DNA of 64,000 nt from Idiomarinaceae bacterium (GTDB lineage: Bacteria > Pseudomonadota > Gammaproteobacteria > Enterobacterales > Alteromonadaceae), in the NCBI GenBank assembly GCA_002685255.1, contig NYWU01000003.1, positions 48,970 through 112,969 on the forward strand, given 5' to 3'. Every line of letters begins with the position of its first letter. Positions within the stretch are counted from its first letter, which is position 1. Of the stretch, positions 17,039 to 26,450 are shown piece by piece. The position numbers and the translations under genes are program-made. A model generated the notes under the pieces. The model ran no database searches. It saw only the letters and a program-made list of their open reading frames with translations, and was not told the DNA's origin.

Positions 17039-18201
17039 TCATCGTCCAGTTTGTCCATAGCGGTGACGATACGTTCACTTAATTGTGATAATGCGAGTGT
17101 ATTATCATGCAAAGAATCGGCTTGGTCAGATGCATCATCACACAGTTCACTTAGCGTCTGAACATTAGCACTTATAGAGTCTGTAGCACGATTTTGCTCC
17201 TGTGTTGCATCCCGTACGGCCGCTATTTCGTCGCTAATAGCAGTAATCATCTGCAACATGGTCTGTGCTTGGCTGATACTGCTATCCGCGATGCTTTCCG
17301 CGTACTTTGACGATTCAAGCGCTTCATCGGAAGTGTTCGCTGACTCGGCGATTAATGCGCGCAATTCTTCGGTCATACTCGTGATATCTTTGGTCGATTG
17401 CTGGGTTTTATGCGCTAATGCTCTCACTTCATCAGCAACGACCGCAAAACCCCGTCCTTGATCACCCGCCCGTGCTGCTTCGATCGCCGCATTCAGCGCT
17501 AATAAATTAGTTTGTTCAGCAATATTTTCGATAATCACTACAAAATCATGAATTTTAGCAGCGCTTTTCTCAACTTTATCAAAGCTCACATCAAACCGAG
17601 AAACAGCTGCGGTCAAGGCTTTTAGTCGCTCAAGCAGAGACTGAAACTGCGCATTAGAGCTTTGACTGAGTTCACTTACCTGCTCGGCATTTTCATTGAC
17701 ACGATCAATGGATTGGGCCACTTCGGACATACTTGTCGATACTTCTTCTGTTGTCGTCGCTAACTGACTCGACTGCTCATTCAGTCTATCGGAAGTCAAC
17801 CGCGAGCGGTCAGAGCTTTTCGAAGTCTGCTCTGCCAGTTTATTCAGTTGCTCCGCCGAGTCATCGACCTCTCTTAAGATACGTTGGAAACGCTTCAACG
17901 CTCTACTTAAATTACGTGCGATGCGCCCAAATTCATTTTCCTTATCCAGATCAACTCGAGCATCTAAGTTACCATCACCAATCGCTTGTGCCATCTGCGA
18001 AAGTTCGGTCAATCCAAAGCGTAGACTACGACGAACCAATATAAACAGCAGAATGGATAACAAAATAAGTAAGACTATAACGCCATTGAGTAGCACCGAT
18101 GCACCAACAAGTGTGCTGATCAAAAAACAACATGCGAGCAGCAGAACGGCTAATAGATTAATGGTGTTGAGGGTATTTACAGGTAACTTTCTAAACGTCA
18201 T
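17035..18201 (-). CDS. Methyl-accepting chemotaxis protein without sensory domain
   Basis: A 388-residue chemoreceptor. Two adjacent membrane helices (about 13-32 and 35-55) have virtually no periplasmic domain between them. A HAMP segment follows (about 56-108) and then a full signalling hairpin with tip [18 protein letters not shown]. Lacking a ligand domain, it may sense membrane or cytoplasmic state or partner another protein. It should feed CheA/CheW. It shares a 4-base stop overlap with the sirtuin gene. Confidence 0.88.
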   Translation of the reverse strand: MTFRKLPVNTLNTINLLAVLLLACCFLISTLVGASVLLNGVIVLLILLSILLFILVRRSLRFGLTELSQMAQAIGDGNLDARVDLDKENEFGRIARNLSRALKRFQRILREVDDSAEQLNKLAEQTSKSSDRSRLTSDRLNEQSSQLATTTEEVSTSMSEVAQSIDRVNENAEQVSELSQSSNAQFQSLLERLKALTAAVSRFDVSFDKVEKSAAKIHDFVVIIENIAEQTNLLALNAAIEAARAGDQGRGFAVVADEVRALAHKTQQSTKDITSMTEELRALIAESANTSDEALESSKYAESIADSSISQAQTMLQMITAISDEIAAVRDATQEQNRATDSISANVQTLSELCDDASDQADSLHDNTLALSQLSERIVTAMDKLDDD

Positions 18202-18429
18202 TGATACGGCTCATTAATGAATTTTCAACAAGTATGATGACCCATTGTTGAGCGACCGCTATATGTTTATTGTTATAAAAAGCAGATGTTTCTATATTTT
18301 AACCGAATATGCGCAGTCATGAGGGTCGATGCTTCAAAATAATTGAAAACTCACTAAAAAACTAATCAAAAGAACACGCGAACGCACTGTTCGGCGAAGA
18401 TTTAGCCATCGAGTACGTTTTAAATACAA

Positions 18430-18457
18430 AAACGCAGGCTGATGAAAGCCTGCGTTT
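18430..18457 (-). terminator. Intrinsic terminator of the S8 peptidase gene
   Basis: A perfect 10-bp stem (AAACGCAGGC at 18430-18439 with GCCTGCGTTT at 18448-18457) and an 8-base loop. On the minus strand it is followed by a T-run, 25 bases after the peptidase stop. The rest of the 280-base gap 18202-18481 shows nothing but AT-rich promoter-like DNA for the chemoreceptor. Confidence 0.8.
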
Positions 18458-18481
18458 ATCAGTTAGTTAAGGCAATCTTGA

Positions 18482-20323
18482 CTATGGATTATAGAAAGCA
18501 TCCAGTGTTACGCCACTGAAGCTTTGATAAGCACGAATTCCAATATGCCAAGTACCTGACTGTGGATTCGAGAAGCTACAGCTTTCATTATTGCCACTTA
18601 AATAAGGACGACAATCGTAACTATTGGTTCCGGGTTGGCTTCCATATTGGACATATAAGTCGGCATCACCTGAGCCGCCTGAGATATCAATATCTAAGCT
18701 GCTCATACCCGCAGGTACTTCAATCGTATAACGCACCCAGTTACCTGTTGATGCGGAAAGGTCGCTGACACTGCCGCCACCACCGGTCGCGCCGCCATCA
18801 CCCGGATCTCCCGAGCCGCCGCCCGAAGCGCTGGTTACTGCACTGCTGGCATCGACAATACCGGTGCCACAACCACTACAACTTCCGGGAAAGCTGCGTG
18901 CTGTTTGCTTCAAAATGCTCTCAACATCATCTGGACTAGCACTCGGATTAGCTTCTTTAATTAATGCGGCTACACCCGCTACGTGAGGCGTCGCCATTGA
19001 AGTTCCTTGACTATAGCCGTACGTATCACTGCCTGGTGTGCTACTGCCCGAGTTGTAGGTAGAAAGTACACCATTCGGATCATTGGCGTAAGACATTGCG
19101 CCACCCGGTGCAGCAACATCCACGTTAGAGCCGTAGTTAGAGTAGTAAGCTCGGCTTCCATTTCGGTTAGTCGCCGCAACGTTCACCACGCCACTACAGT
19201 TACCTGGGTTATAATTGGTCGAGTTGTCATTACTATTACCTGACGCCACAACCACAGTGGTACCGTTACCGCGAGCAATATTAATCGCTTGTTGCGTTGC
19301 GCTCGAGCAAGTGCCTTGTCCACCTAGGCTCATGTTGATCACATCAGCTGGGTTTGCATTGCTCGGAACGCCCGATACCGAACCACCTGACGCCCAGATA
19401 ATTCCGTCAGCAATATCTGCCGTAGTACCACCACATCGACCGAGTACCCGCACAGGTACTACTTTTGCACCGTAAGCAACCCCAGCTACGCCTTGACCAT
19501 TATTGGTCACGGCTGCGATGGTGCCTGCCACATGCGTACCGTGCCAGCTTGAGTCCTGATCTTGAGCAGGATAGCCGTTACCGCACGCTCCCGCACTTAC
19601 CCAGTCACCCGGGTCACGCGGATCAGAGTCACGACCATTCCCATCATTACCAATGAAACTATTAGAAATCATGTCATAGCCCGGTAGGATGTTACCTACA
19701 AGATCACCATGAGGGCGATACCCCGTATCTAAAACGGCCACCACGGTGCCTGCGCCGGTCACGCTGTTCCACGCATTTTCTACATTTAATCCGCCAGTGG
19801 ACTCGTAATAGTGCCACTGATCGTTGTAATCCGGATCGTTGGGAGTCGCAAAGTGACGTAATAATTTGTTTTCTTCAACACTCGCCACCTCAGGATGCTT
19901 GGCAATTTGCGCCATCATCTTTTTCGCCTGTCCGGGCGGAATTTTCTTATCAAGATCAAACACAAAATGGTTAGCCAGACCCATTTCACGCTCAAACTTA
20001 ATTGAACCCCCGGTCTGGGCAGAGAAATCGCGTGCGACACGACTCGCTGCATTGGCTACTGCGGCTGCACGATTAAGACCTCGTTGCGCTGCTTGATTCG
20101 CCATCTCATTCATTACTTGTGAACGTTCTTTAAAGGTAACAATGAAGCCTGTCGTCAACGATTGTTGAGGCGTTATGTTTTGTGACGGAAGTCCTACTGA
20201 CGCCTTAGGCGGCTGAAAAGATTGGTTAACCGCGACAGCTGAGGGGACCACTGCGGTCGAAAGTGCAGCACTCACCCACACGGCAAGTCTTTGATTTTTC
20301 TTAGAACTTATATGTTTATACAT
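18482..20323 (-). CDS. Secreted S8 (subtilisin-like) serine peptidase with PPC domain
   Basis: A 613-residue secreted protease. A signal peptide (about 1-32) and I9-type propeptide (about 58-156) precede the catalytic domain with Asp199 (VAVLDTGY), His261 (HGTHVAGT), oxyanion Asn363 (SGNSND) and Ser442 (GTSMATPHVAG). A glycine-rich linker (about 505-518) leads to a C-terminal PPC domain (about 520-613). Such enzymes are exported by Alteromonadales to digest environmental protein; PPC tails are usually removed on maturation. The gene is monocistronic with its own terminator and an AT-rich upstream region carrying repeats. Confidence 0.95.
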   Translation of the reverse strand: MYKHISSKKNQRLAVWVSAALSTAVVPSAVAVNQSFQPPKASVGLPSQNITPQQSLTTGFIVTFKERSQVMNEMANQAAQRGLNRAAAVANAASRVARDFSAQTGGSIKFEREMGLANHFVFDLDKKIPPGQAKKMMAQIAKHPEVASVEENKLLRHFATPNDPDYNDQWHYYESTGGLNVENAWNSVTGAGTVVAVLDTGYRPHGDLVGNILPGYDMISNSFIGNDGNGRDSDPRDPGDWVSAGACGNGYPAQDQDSSWHGTHVAGTIAAVTNNGQGVAGVAYGAKVVPVRVLGRCGGTTADIADGIIWASGGSVSGVPSNANPADVINMSLGGQGTCSSATQQAINIARGNGTTVVVASGNSNDNSTNYNPGNCSGVVNVAATNRNGSRAYYSNYGSNVDVAAPGGAMSYANDPNGVLSTYNSGSSTPGSDTYGYSQGTSMATPHVAGVAALIKEANPSASPDDVESILKQTARSFPGSCSGCGTGIVDASSAVTSASGGGSGDPGDGGATGGGGSVSDLSASTGNWVRYTIEVPAGMSSLDIDISGGSGDADLYVQYGSQPGTNSYDCRPYLSGNNESCSFSNPQSGTWHIGIRAYQSFSGVTLDAFYNP

Positions 20324-20388
20324 GGTTAACCTTTTTTTGTTATTTGAAGACCACTGACCAAAGCCAGTTACTTATCATTAACACATGT

Positions 20389-20452
20389 ATATTTTGTGTA
20401 AACAAATATGACGTCAATTTTACATTACATTTACACATATTGACATCACGAA
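20389..20452. promoter_or_regulatory. Repeat-rich control region upstream of the S8 peptidase
   Basis: The gap 20324-20530 holds an inverted pair TGTGTAAA ... TTTACACA and two related motifs, TGACGTCA and TGACATCA, about 40 bases apart. The minus strand shows plausible TTGACG or TTTACA -35 hexamers. This looks like an operator region for the peptidase. No regulator can be named. Confidence 0.3.
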
Positions 20453-20530
20453 AAGGCATAAGCAACGTCTGTATTTGTTTTTAGCGGGGTGTCACTATAT
20501 GCTCCAATAAAACCAAGTTGAGGAAATCAA

Positions 20531-21436
20531 ATGTCAGCATTTCAATCTCCCTTACCCACGCTGTTGATCATTTTAGCGATCATCATTTTATTAGTGCTAT
20601 CCGTTCGAATCGTTCCGCAGCAACAAGTTTATGTTATTGAGTTGTTTGGTAAATATCGCCGTATGCTCACTCCTGGCTTAAACTTTATTATTCCGATTAT
20701 CGAACGCGTAGCTCACAAGCAGTCAATGCGAACGCGAGAGTTACAAGTCAGTGTTGAGACGAAAACACAAGATAATGTCTTTGTAACCGTCCGCGTCAGT
20801 GTGCAGTATCGAGTCGAGAATAAAGACGCCGTTTACAATGCTTTCTACCAACTCGAAGACCCCGAGCGTCAGATGGAAAGCTACATTTTTAATTCGGTGC
20901 GTGCGCAAATACCTAAACAACCACTCGATGAAGTATTTGATAATAAAGATGCGATCAGCGACGCAGTGCAAGCAGAATTAGAGAGCGTTATAGAAGGCTA
21001 CGGCTTCAATATTATTGCATCATTGGTTACCGACATTGACCCTGATGAAGAGGTCAAGCATTCAATGAATAAGATCAACGCAGCCGAACGTGAGCGTCGA
21101 GCAGCAGAACACCAAGCAGAAGCTGAAAAAATCCTCGCGGTTAAGAAAGCTGAAGCCGATAAAGAGTCAAAAATTCTACAAGGTGAAGGTGTCGCGGGAC
21201 AACGCAAAGCCATCGCTGAAGGCTTAAGCGAAAGTATCGCGTTGGTGCGTAAAGAAGATAGCGATATCAGCGCTCATGATGTTATCGATCTTCTTAAATT
21301 TACTAACTATGTCGACACCCTTGCAGCCCTTGATACTGCAAATAGCAAAGTGATTATGGTACCGATGCCAACGAATCAGTTTGAGCAGTTTAATCAGGCC
21401 GTTATTCGAGGAAATGAGGCTAGCGCTAAAGACTAG
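20531..21436 (+). CDS. SPFH/band-7 membrane protein (QmcA/paraslipin-like)
   Basis: A 301-residue protein with one N-terminal membrane helix (about 8-28), an SPFH domain (about 30-190, containing GLNFIIPIIERV) and a long charged coiled coil (about 190-225, rich in AEAEK repeats). It forms oligomeric scaffolds at the inner membrane and often modulates FtsH-type proteolysis. The usual NfeD partner is not adjacent; the gene stands alone. AGGA lies 7 bases before the ATG. Confidence 0.9.
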   Translation: MSAFQSPLPTLLIILAIIILLVLSVRIVPQQQVYVIELFGKYRRMLTPGLNFIIPIIERVAHKQSMRTRELQVSVETKTQDNVFVTVRVSVQYRVENKDAVYNAFYQLEDPERQMESYIFNSVRAQIPKQPLDEVFDNKDAISDAVQAELESVIEGYGFNIIASLVTDIDPDEEVKHSMNKINAAERERRAAEHQAEAEKILAVKKAEADKESKILQGEGVAGQRKAIAEGLSESIALVRKEDSDISAHDVIDLLKFTNYVDTLAALDTANSKVIMVPMPTNQFEQFNQAVIRGNEASAKD

Positions 21437-21440
21437 CCTC
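21416..21440. terminator. Weak hairpin between SPFH and OmpA genes
   Basis: An 8-bp perfect stem GAGGCTAG/CTAGCCTC spans the SPFH stop codon, but no T-run follows on either strand. A weak bidirectional terminator is possible. Confidence 0.35.
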
Positions 21441-21449
21441 ATGACTTAG

Positions 21450-22082
21450 TTATTCCTGGTTTGGAATAATGCGTAGTTCGACGCGGCGGTTTTGTTGACG
21501 ACCTTGTGCAGTGTCATTGCTCGCCACAGGCATACTCTCACCAAAACCCTGCGTCGTCACACGACGTGAGTCGACACCATAACCGACTAAATAGTTACGC
21601 ACCGCGTTGGCTCGATTCAGCGATAATTGTTGGTTATGTTCAGCAGATCCCGTGCTGTCCGTATGCCCCTCAATCATCATGGTCGTTTTATTGTACTTAT
21701 TCAGCACTGCGGCTACGTCTTCCAACACAGGATAGAAATTCTGAGAAATATTCGCACTATCGGACGCAAAGGTGATGTTTCCGGGCAGTTGCAAACGAAT
21801 ATTATCGCCATCACGAATCACTTGCACACCAGAACCGGCTAGCTCTTCACGAAAAGCCTCCTCCTGCTTATCCATGTAGTTTCCGATGGCGCTACCCGCA
21901 AGTGCGCCGACAGCTGCGCCCCAGAGATAACGGCTTTTATCATGATCGCCCGTGCCTTTACCGATAACGGCACCTGCGACCGCACCAATTGCCGCGCCTT
22001 TCTGTGTATTGCTCATGGTATTCGAGCAAGCCGACAGTGCCAACGCACTCGCCACACCTAAAACGATGAGTCGTTTGTTCAT
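21450..22082 (-). CDS. OmpA-family lipoprotein with glycine zipper (YiaD-like)
   Basis: A 210-residue outer-membrane lipoprotein. The lipobox LSAC puts the lipidated Cys near residue 19. A glycine-zipper segment follows (AAIGAVAGAVIGKGTGD and GAAVGALAGSAIG), then an OmpA_C peptidoglycan-binding domain (about 90-210) with the EGHTDSTG and NRRVELRI motifs. It should tether the outer membrane to peptidoglycan. ATG at 22082 is preferred over TTG at 22088 because GAGGA lies 6 bases before the ATG. It is monocistronic. Confidence 0.9.
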   Translation of the reverse strand: MNKRLIVLGVASALALSACSNTMSNTQKGAAIGAVAGAVIGKGTGDHDKSRYLWGAAVGALAGSAIGNYMDKQEEAFREELAGSGVQVIRDGDNIRLQLPGNITFASDSANISQNFYPVLEDVAAVLNKYNKTTMMIEGHTDSTGSAEHNQQLSLNRANAVRNYLVGYGVDSRRVTTQGFGESMPVASNDTAQGRQQNRRVELRIIPNQE

Positions 22083-22250
22083 AAACAATCCTCTTTGCCT
22101 ATATTCGTTCCACTAAAATTAGCATGTCTTTACAAAATATCTGTAGCGCTTTTCATGATCTTTACGCATGTGCTAAAGCGAAACGATCAATCCAAAATAG
22201 CTACGACACGTAGAACAAAGGCACACATATAAAGTAAATTGGAGTAAAAG

Positions 22251-22988
22251 ATGTCTGAAGTAGCAAACAAAGTCGTTATTATCACAGGTGCGAGTAGCGG
22301 TTTAGGTGAAGAAACTGCTAAAATGCTCGCCAGCAAAGGCGCCAAATTAGTCTTGGGGGCGCGTCGTGAAGAGCGACTAAAAGCGCTGGCCGATAGCATC
22401 AAAAATGACGGTGGTGAAGCCATTTTCAAAACGGTGGATGTAACCGATAAGTCGCAAGTACAAGCCCTTGCCGATGCTGCGCTTGAGCAGTTCGGACGCA
22501 TTGATGTGTTGGTCAACAACGCCGGCTTAATGCCATTAGCACCACTGGACGAGTTGAAAATCGATGAGTGGGACCAAATGATAGATGTCAATATTAAGGG
22601 CGTTATGTACGGTGTCGCAGCGGTGCTGCCGAGCATGCGTAAGCAAAAATCAGGTCATATTATTAACTTATCGTCAGTTGCAGGTCACGTGGTATTTCCA
22701 GGTGCAACCGTTTACTGCGCGACAAAGTTTGCTGTAAAAGCAATCAGTGAAGGGATTCGTCAAGAATCAAATGGCGAAGTCAGAGCGACCAATATTTCAC
22801 CGGGCGCTGTGAGTACTGAGTTGACTGACCACATCAGTCACAAGGATTCGAAGGAAATGGCAGATGATCTTTATCAAGATGCAATTGGCTCTGACTCAAT
22901 CGCACGAGCCATTACATTTGCGATTGAACAGCCAGGTGATGTTGACGTCAATGAGATGATCATTCGTCCTACCAAGCAGGAGTTGTAG
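22251..22988 (+). CDS. SDR-family oxidoreductase
   Basis: A 245-residue SDR with TGASSGLG (12-19), NNAG, catalytic Ser (LSSVAGH) and YCATK. The sequence resembles the widespread 'SDR family oxidoreductase' of the YdfG/serine-dehydrogenase-like type. The substrate is not fixed by sequence. The next gene starts with TTG just 1 base after its stop, so the pair is cotranscribed with the flavin oxidoreductase. Confidence 0.88.
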   Translation: MSEVANKVVIITGASSGLGEETAKMLASKGAKLVLGARREERLKALADSIKNDGGEAIFKTVDVTDKSQVQALADAALEQFGRIDVLVNNAGLMPLAPLDELKIDEWDQMIDVNIKGVMYGVAAVLPSMRKQKSGHIINLSSVAGHVVFPGATVYCATKFAVKAISEGIRQESNGEVRATNISPGAVSTELTDHISHKDSKEMADDLYQDAIGSDSIARAITFAIEQPGDVDVNEMIIRPTKQEL

Positions 22989-22989
22989 T

Positions 22990-23973
22990 TTGCCGCAAGT
23001 CAGTATTTTGGATTTAGCACCTGTGCCTGAAAGCGGCACAGTTGCTGAGTCGCTAAAAAACGCTGTAAGTATTGCTCAAGCAGCCGAACGTTGGGGATAT
23101 CATCGTTACTGGATGGCCGAGCATCATAATATGACAGGTATCGCCAGCGCGGCAACCGCTATTGTTCTGGGTCATATTGCGAGTCGAACCCAACACATTC
23201 GTGTGGGGTCAGCCGGTATTATGCTGCCGAACCATCCACCGTATATTGTTGCAGAACAATTCGGCACGCTCGATGCTCTGTATCCCAACAGGGTTGACTT
23301 GGGACTGGGCCGTGCACCTGGTACAGATGGACAAACCCTGCGTGCTTTAAGGCGTTCACCGAACGACGCTGAACAATTTCCTAACGATGTGCAAGAGCTG
23401 TTGGGCTATCTCGCCGAAGCAGAAGATACTGACACCATCAAAGCCATTCCTGGTTTTCAGCAAAACATCCCCGTTTGGATCTTAGGTTCGAGCACCTTTG
23501 GCGCACAACTAGCTGCCCGACTCGGGCTGCCCTACGCGTTTGCATCTCACTTTGCGCCCGATCACCTGAGTCACGCGCTTACACTATATCGCAAGCAATT
23601 CAAGCCTTCGCGTTATCTTGATAAACCATACGCTGCTGCGGCACTGAATCTATTCGCAGCCGACACGGACCATCACGCTCGCCGCATGATGACATCGATG
23701 CAGCAACAGTTCATTAATTTACGTCGCGGGATGCCCGGGCGCATGCAGCCCCCTGTTGAGGATATTAAAGCCATAGCGGACCCCTATGAACTAGCGGCTG
23801 TTAATCACGCGCTGAACTTTACCGCGGTGGGCACAAAAGACACCGTCGCGCGTCACCTCACACAGTTTATTGAACAAACTGAGGTCGACGAGCTGATTTT
23901 GACCTGCAACGCCTACGATATATCAGATCGCCTAAACTCGTTTAAAATCGGCGCAGAAATACTACTAAACTAA
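22990..23973 (+). CDS. LLM-class flavin-dependent oxidoreductase
   Basis: A 327-residue luciferase-like (TIM-barrel) flavoenzyme starting at TTG 22990, directly after the SDR stop. The motifs [22 protein letters not shown] and [12 protein letters not shown] are typical of the YhbW/MsnO8-like subgroup. It oxidises an unknown substrate with reduced FMN. No luxAB partner or reductase is adjacent, so light production is not expected. Confidence 0.88.
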   Translation: MPQVSILDLAPVPESGTVAESLKNAVSIAQAAERWGYHRYWMAEHHNMTGIASAATAIVLGHIASRTQHIRVGSAGIMLPNHPPYIVAEQFGTLDALYPNRVDLGLGRAPGTDGQTLRALRRSPNDAEQFPNDVQELLGYLAEAEDTDTIKAIPGFQQNIPVWILGSSTFGAQLAARLGLPYAFASHFAPDHLSHALTLYRKQFKPSRYLDKPYAAAALNLFAADTDHHARRMMTSMQQQFINLRRGMPGRMQPPVEDIKAIADPYELAAVNHALNFTAVGTKDTVARHLTQFIEQTEVDELILTCNAYDISDRLNSFKIGAEILLN

Positions 23974-23998
23974 TATTAATCAGGTGACCCAAGCTATT

Positions 23999-24015
23999 CT
24001 TAAGGTATTTTTAAG
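23999..24015 (+). promoter_or_regulatory. PmrA-type box upstream of the epimerase/GT operon
   Basis: CTTAAG-GTATT-TTTAAG is a full match to HTTAAD-N5-HTTAAD. A good -10 (TATAAA, 24026-24031) follows after 10 bases, the same geometry as at 4681-4697. It should drive the epimerase, GT2, VTT and GT39 genes. Confidence 0.7.
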
Positions 24016-24028
24016 GTTTCTTTGTTAT

Positions 24029-24065
24029 AAAGTCGGTTTAATTTTAATTTAATTAAGCCGACTTT
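24029..24065 (+). promoter_or_regulatory. Inverted repeat ending at the epimerase start codon
   Basis: A 15-bp inverted repeat (24029-24043 with 24051-24065, one T-G wobble, 7-base loop). The left arm starts inside the -10 hexamer and the right arm ends at the base before ATG 24066. It could be an operator or an RNA fold blocking the ribosome. A similarly placed repeat lies at the PAP2 gene. Confidence 0.5.
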
Positions 24066-25058
24066 ATGTCTCGTAAGATTTTAATCACTGGAGCCGCTGG
24101 TTTTATTGGGTTTCACACGGCCAAGCGCCTACTTTCAGAAGGGTTTCACGTCGTTGGAATTGACAACCTCAACGACTATTACTCAGTTCAGCTTAAGTAT
24201 GATCGATTAAATCAACTTAAGAAATTTGACTCATTTTCCTTTCATTCGATCGATATTGATAACCCTATCGCATTGTCAGACTGCCTAGCCGATTATACGA
24301 TTGATGATGTCATTCATCTTGCCGCTCAAGCAGGTGTGCGTTATTCAATCGATAATCCGCAAGCGTATGGGCGAAGCAACTTGATCGGATTTCTCAACAT
24401 ACTCGAGTGGGTTCGCAGTCACCCTGTAGACCACTTTATTTATGCCTCATCAAGCTCGGTGTACGGTAATACTGAGCGTGTCCCTTTTTCGACGAACGCG
24501 ACCGCCGACAAACCGGTATCTTTGTATGCAGCGACGAAGCGTGCTAACGAACTGATGGCTGAAAGCTATAGCCATTTATATAATATCCCTGCGACTGGAT
24601 TGCGTTTCTTTACCGTCTACGGTCCTTATGGTCGTCCCGATATGGCACCGATGAAGTTTGCCAAACAAATTATGCAAGGTGGTCAAATTGATGTCTATAA
24701 CCATGGTGACCTATCGCGTGATTTTACGTTTATCGATGATATTGTAGAGGGCATATACCGCTTATTAGATAAACCTATTCAAACGCAGTCAGAGGGTGCG
24801 CGCCATCGCGTCTTAAATATAGGTCGCGGCGAACCTGTTAACTTGCTTAAGTTTATTGAAATACTCGAGAGCGCGTTCGAAAAACCGGTTAAAAAACGTT
24901 ATCTTCCAATGCAAGATGGTGATGTAAGCACAACTTGGGCGGACGTGACAGAGTTAAGTAAAATAACGGGTTATTCACCACAGATCGATATCGAGTCTGG
25001 CATTCAAAAATTCGCAGAGTGGTACAAAAAATACAATGCACATGGACAATTAGCATGA
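24066..25058 (+). CDS. NAD-dependent epimerase, probably UDP-glucuronate 4-epimerase
   Basis: A 330-residue extended SDR. The GAAGFIG dinucleotide motif is at 9-15, with active-site Ser (ASSSSVYG, about 128-134), Tyr154 and Lys158 (YAATK). The length and the RFFTVYGPYGRPDMA block match UDP-GlcA 4-epimerases (LpsL/Cap1J type), which make UDP-GalA. It heads a four-gene operon; the GT2 gene overlaps its stop by 4 bases (ATGA). A PmrA-type box and a hairpin lie just upstream. A UDP-Glc/Gal epimerase role is the main alternative. Confidence 0.85.
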   Translation: MSRKILITGAAGFIGFHTAKRLLSEGFHVVGIDNLNDYYSVQLKYDRLNQLKKFDSFSFHSIDIDNPIALSDCLADYTIDDVIHLAAQAGVRYSIDNPQAYGRSNLIGFLNILEWVRSHPVDHFIYASSSSVYGNTERVPFSTNATADKPVSLYAATKRANELMAESYSHLYNIPATGLRFFTVYGPYGRPDMAPMKFAKQIMQGGQIDVYNHGDLSRDFTFIDDIVEGIYRLLDKPIQTQSEGARHRVLNIGRGEPVNLLKFIEILESAFEKPVKKRYLPMQDGDVSTTWADVTELSKITGYSPQIDIESGIQKFAEWYKKYNAHGQLA

Positions 25059-25789
25059 TTGAGTTTTCAGTGATACTCCCGGCAAAAGATGAAGCCGATA
25101 ATATTAGTGTTTTACTAAAAGAGATTGACGACGCCTTAAAAGGCAGCTCATACGAAGTGGTGCTAGTAGATGATGGTAGTACAGATGCAACAGCAGAGCA
25201 GGCATTAGCGACCGCTAAAACCATGCAAGGACAAGTATCGGTTATTCAACATCAGTCGAGCTGTGGTCAAAGCACTGCGCTTTATACAGCGGCACAACAC
25301 GCCTGCGGTGAGTTTATCGTGGTGCTTGACGCCGATGGCCAAAATGATCCCGCGGATATTCCTTCATTAAAGCAGGTAGCAAACGAGTTGCAATCGCACC
25401 ACTTTTGCGTAATTGGGCACCGTCAACAACGAAAAGATACGACTTGGAAGCGATTTCAATCGCGTGTTGCCAACCGCTTTAGACAGGCCGTATTGAAAGA
25501 CGATACACCGGATACTGGCTGTGGGTTGAAAATCCTCCCTCGTCATACCTATTTACAACTCCCCTACTTCCACCATATGCATCGTTTCGTACCCGCGTTG
25601 GTCAAACGCATGGGAGGAGAAATAAAAAGTGTTCCTGTGAACCATCGCGCTCGGTTACAAGGCATCTCAAAATATAATGCTTGGAATCGTGCTTGGGCTG
25701 GCCTACTTGATATTTTGGGTGTTCTTTGGCTGATTTACCGCTCCAGAAAGCCGCAAATTAAAGCTATAAAGCGCAGTCAGGAGTCCTAA
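25055..25789 (+). CDS. Family 2 glycosyltransferase, polyprenyl-phosphate sugar synthase-like
   Basis: A 244-residue GT2 enzyme of the DPM1/ArnC type: NxxDDGS-like VDDGSTDAT near 41-49, DxD in VVLDADGQNDP, and a C-terminal hydrophobic segment (about 212-230). It probably loads a sugar from a nucleotide donor onto undecaprenyl phosphate at the inner face of the membrane. ATG at 25055 overlaps the epimerase stop; a longer in-frame start at 25019 lies inside the epimerase gene and is rejected. With the epimerase upstream, the sugar may be galacturonic acid, as for RgtE of Rhizobium (inference). Confidence 0.87.
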   Translation: MIEFSVILPAKDEADNISVLLKEIDDALKGSSYEVVLVDDGSTDATAEQALATAKTMQGQVSVIQHQSSCGQSTALYTAAQHACGEFIVVLDADGQNDPADIPSLKQVANELQSHHFCVIGHRQQRKDTTWKRFQSRVANRFRQAVLKDDTPDTGCGLKILPRHTYLQLPYFHHMHRFVPALVKRMGGEIKSVPVNHRARLQGISKYNAWNRAWAGLLDILGVLWLIYRSRKPQIKAIKRSQES

Positions 25790-25793
25790 TCCG

Positions 25794-26450
25794 ATGCAAC
25801 GCGCGATCAAACTATTAGCGATTGTCGGTGTTTTCTTTGCGCTTGCGTTGGCCATTCAACAAGGATGGTTAGATGCTATTTCGACGTCAGAACGAGCCAT
25901 GCAGACGATCAAGCAAGCTGGCGTCAAAGGCTATGCCATTGTATTGACCGCCGCCACTTTGTTTATGGCAATTGGCGGTCCGCGCCAGCTCATCGCGCTC
26001 GTATTGGGGTTTATACTAGGAACCGGTTGGGGCTTCGTCGCCGCATTATTGGTGAGCGGTCTTTCACTCGCGGTCACCTACTTTACTGCACACATGTTTT
26101 TACAGCCGTTAATAAGGAAACGTTTCAAAACCCAGAGCGAGCGACTGGTAAAGTGGATTAATGTAGCAACAACAAGAAAAACCATGATGATTCGACTGAT
26201 GCCCGTTGGCAGTAATCTTTTGACGAACTTATTTGCGGGCGCAGCCAATGTCGACTTTAAACGCTTTTTCGTCGGAAGCATACTCGGTTATATCCCACAA
26301 ACTCTGGTATTTGTTTTAGTCGGCAGTGGTATTGGCCTCGCCCAATCTGAGAAATTACTTATCAGTGGTTTATTGTTTGTCATCGCATCAGCTATTGGTA
26401 TCCACCTCTACCGCTCACAAAAAAGCCTGTCAGAAGGAGTGCCCTCATGA
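25794..26450 (+). CDS. TVP38/TMEM64 (VTT-domain) membrane protein
   Basis: A 218-residue protein with about five membrane helices and a VTT/SNARE-associated domain (about 45-180; GGPRQLIALVLGFILGTGWG is the conserved re-entrant part). Relatives in the DedA superfamily move polyprenyl phosphate or phospholipids across membranes. Here it sits between a polyprenyl-P sugar synthase and an ArnT-like transferase, where a flippase for the lipid-linked sugar is needed. That role is inference. Confidence 0.85.
   Translation: MQRAIKLLAIVGVFFALALAIQQGWLDAISTSERAMQTIKQAGVKGYAIVLTAATLFMAIGGPRQLIALVLGFILGTGWGFVAALLVSGLSLAVTYFTAHMFLQPLIRKRFKTQSERLVKWINVATTRKTMMIRLMPVGSNLLTNLFAGAANVDFKRFFVGSILGYIPQTLVFVLVGSGIGLAQSEKLLISGLLFVIASAIGIHLYRSQKSLSEGVPS

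Noticed and set aside
22990..23973. Bioluminescence gene
   Set aside because: The protein is luciferase-like in fold only; no luxAB pair, aldehyde genes or reductase are present.
24026..24065. A rho-independent terminator for the LLM gene
   Set aside because: The stem starts in the -10 of the next promoter, is AT-rich at its top and has no T-run after it.
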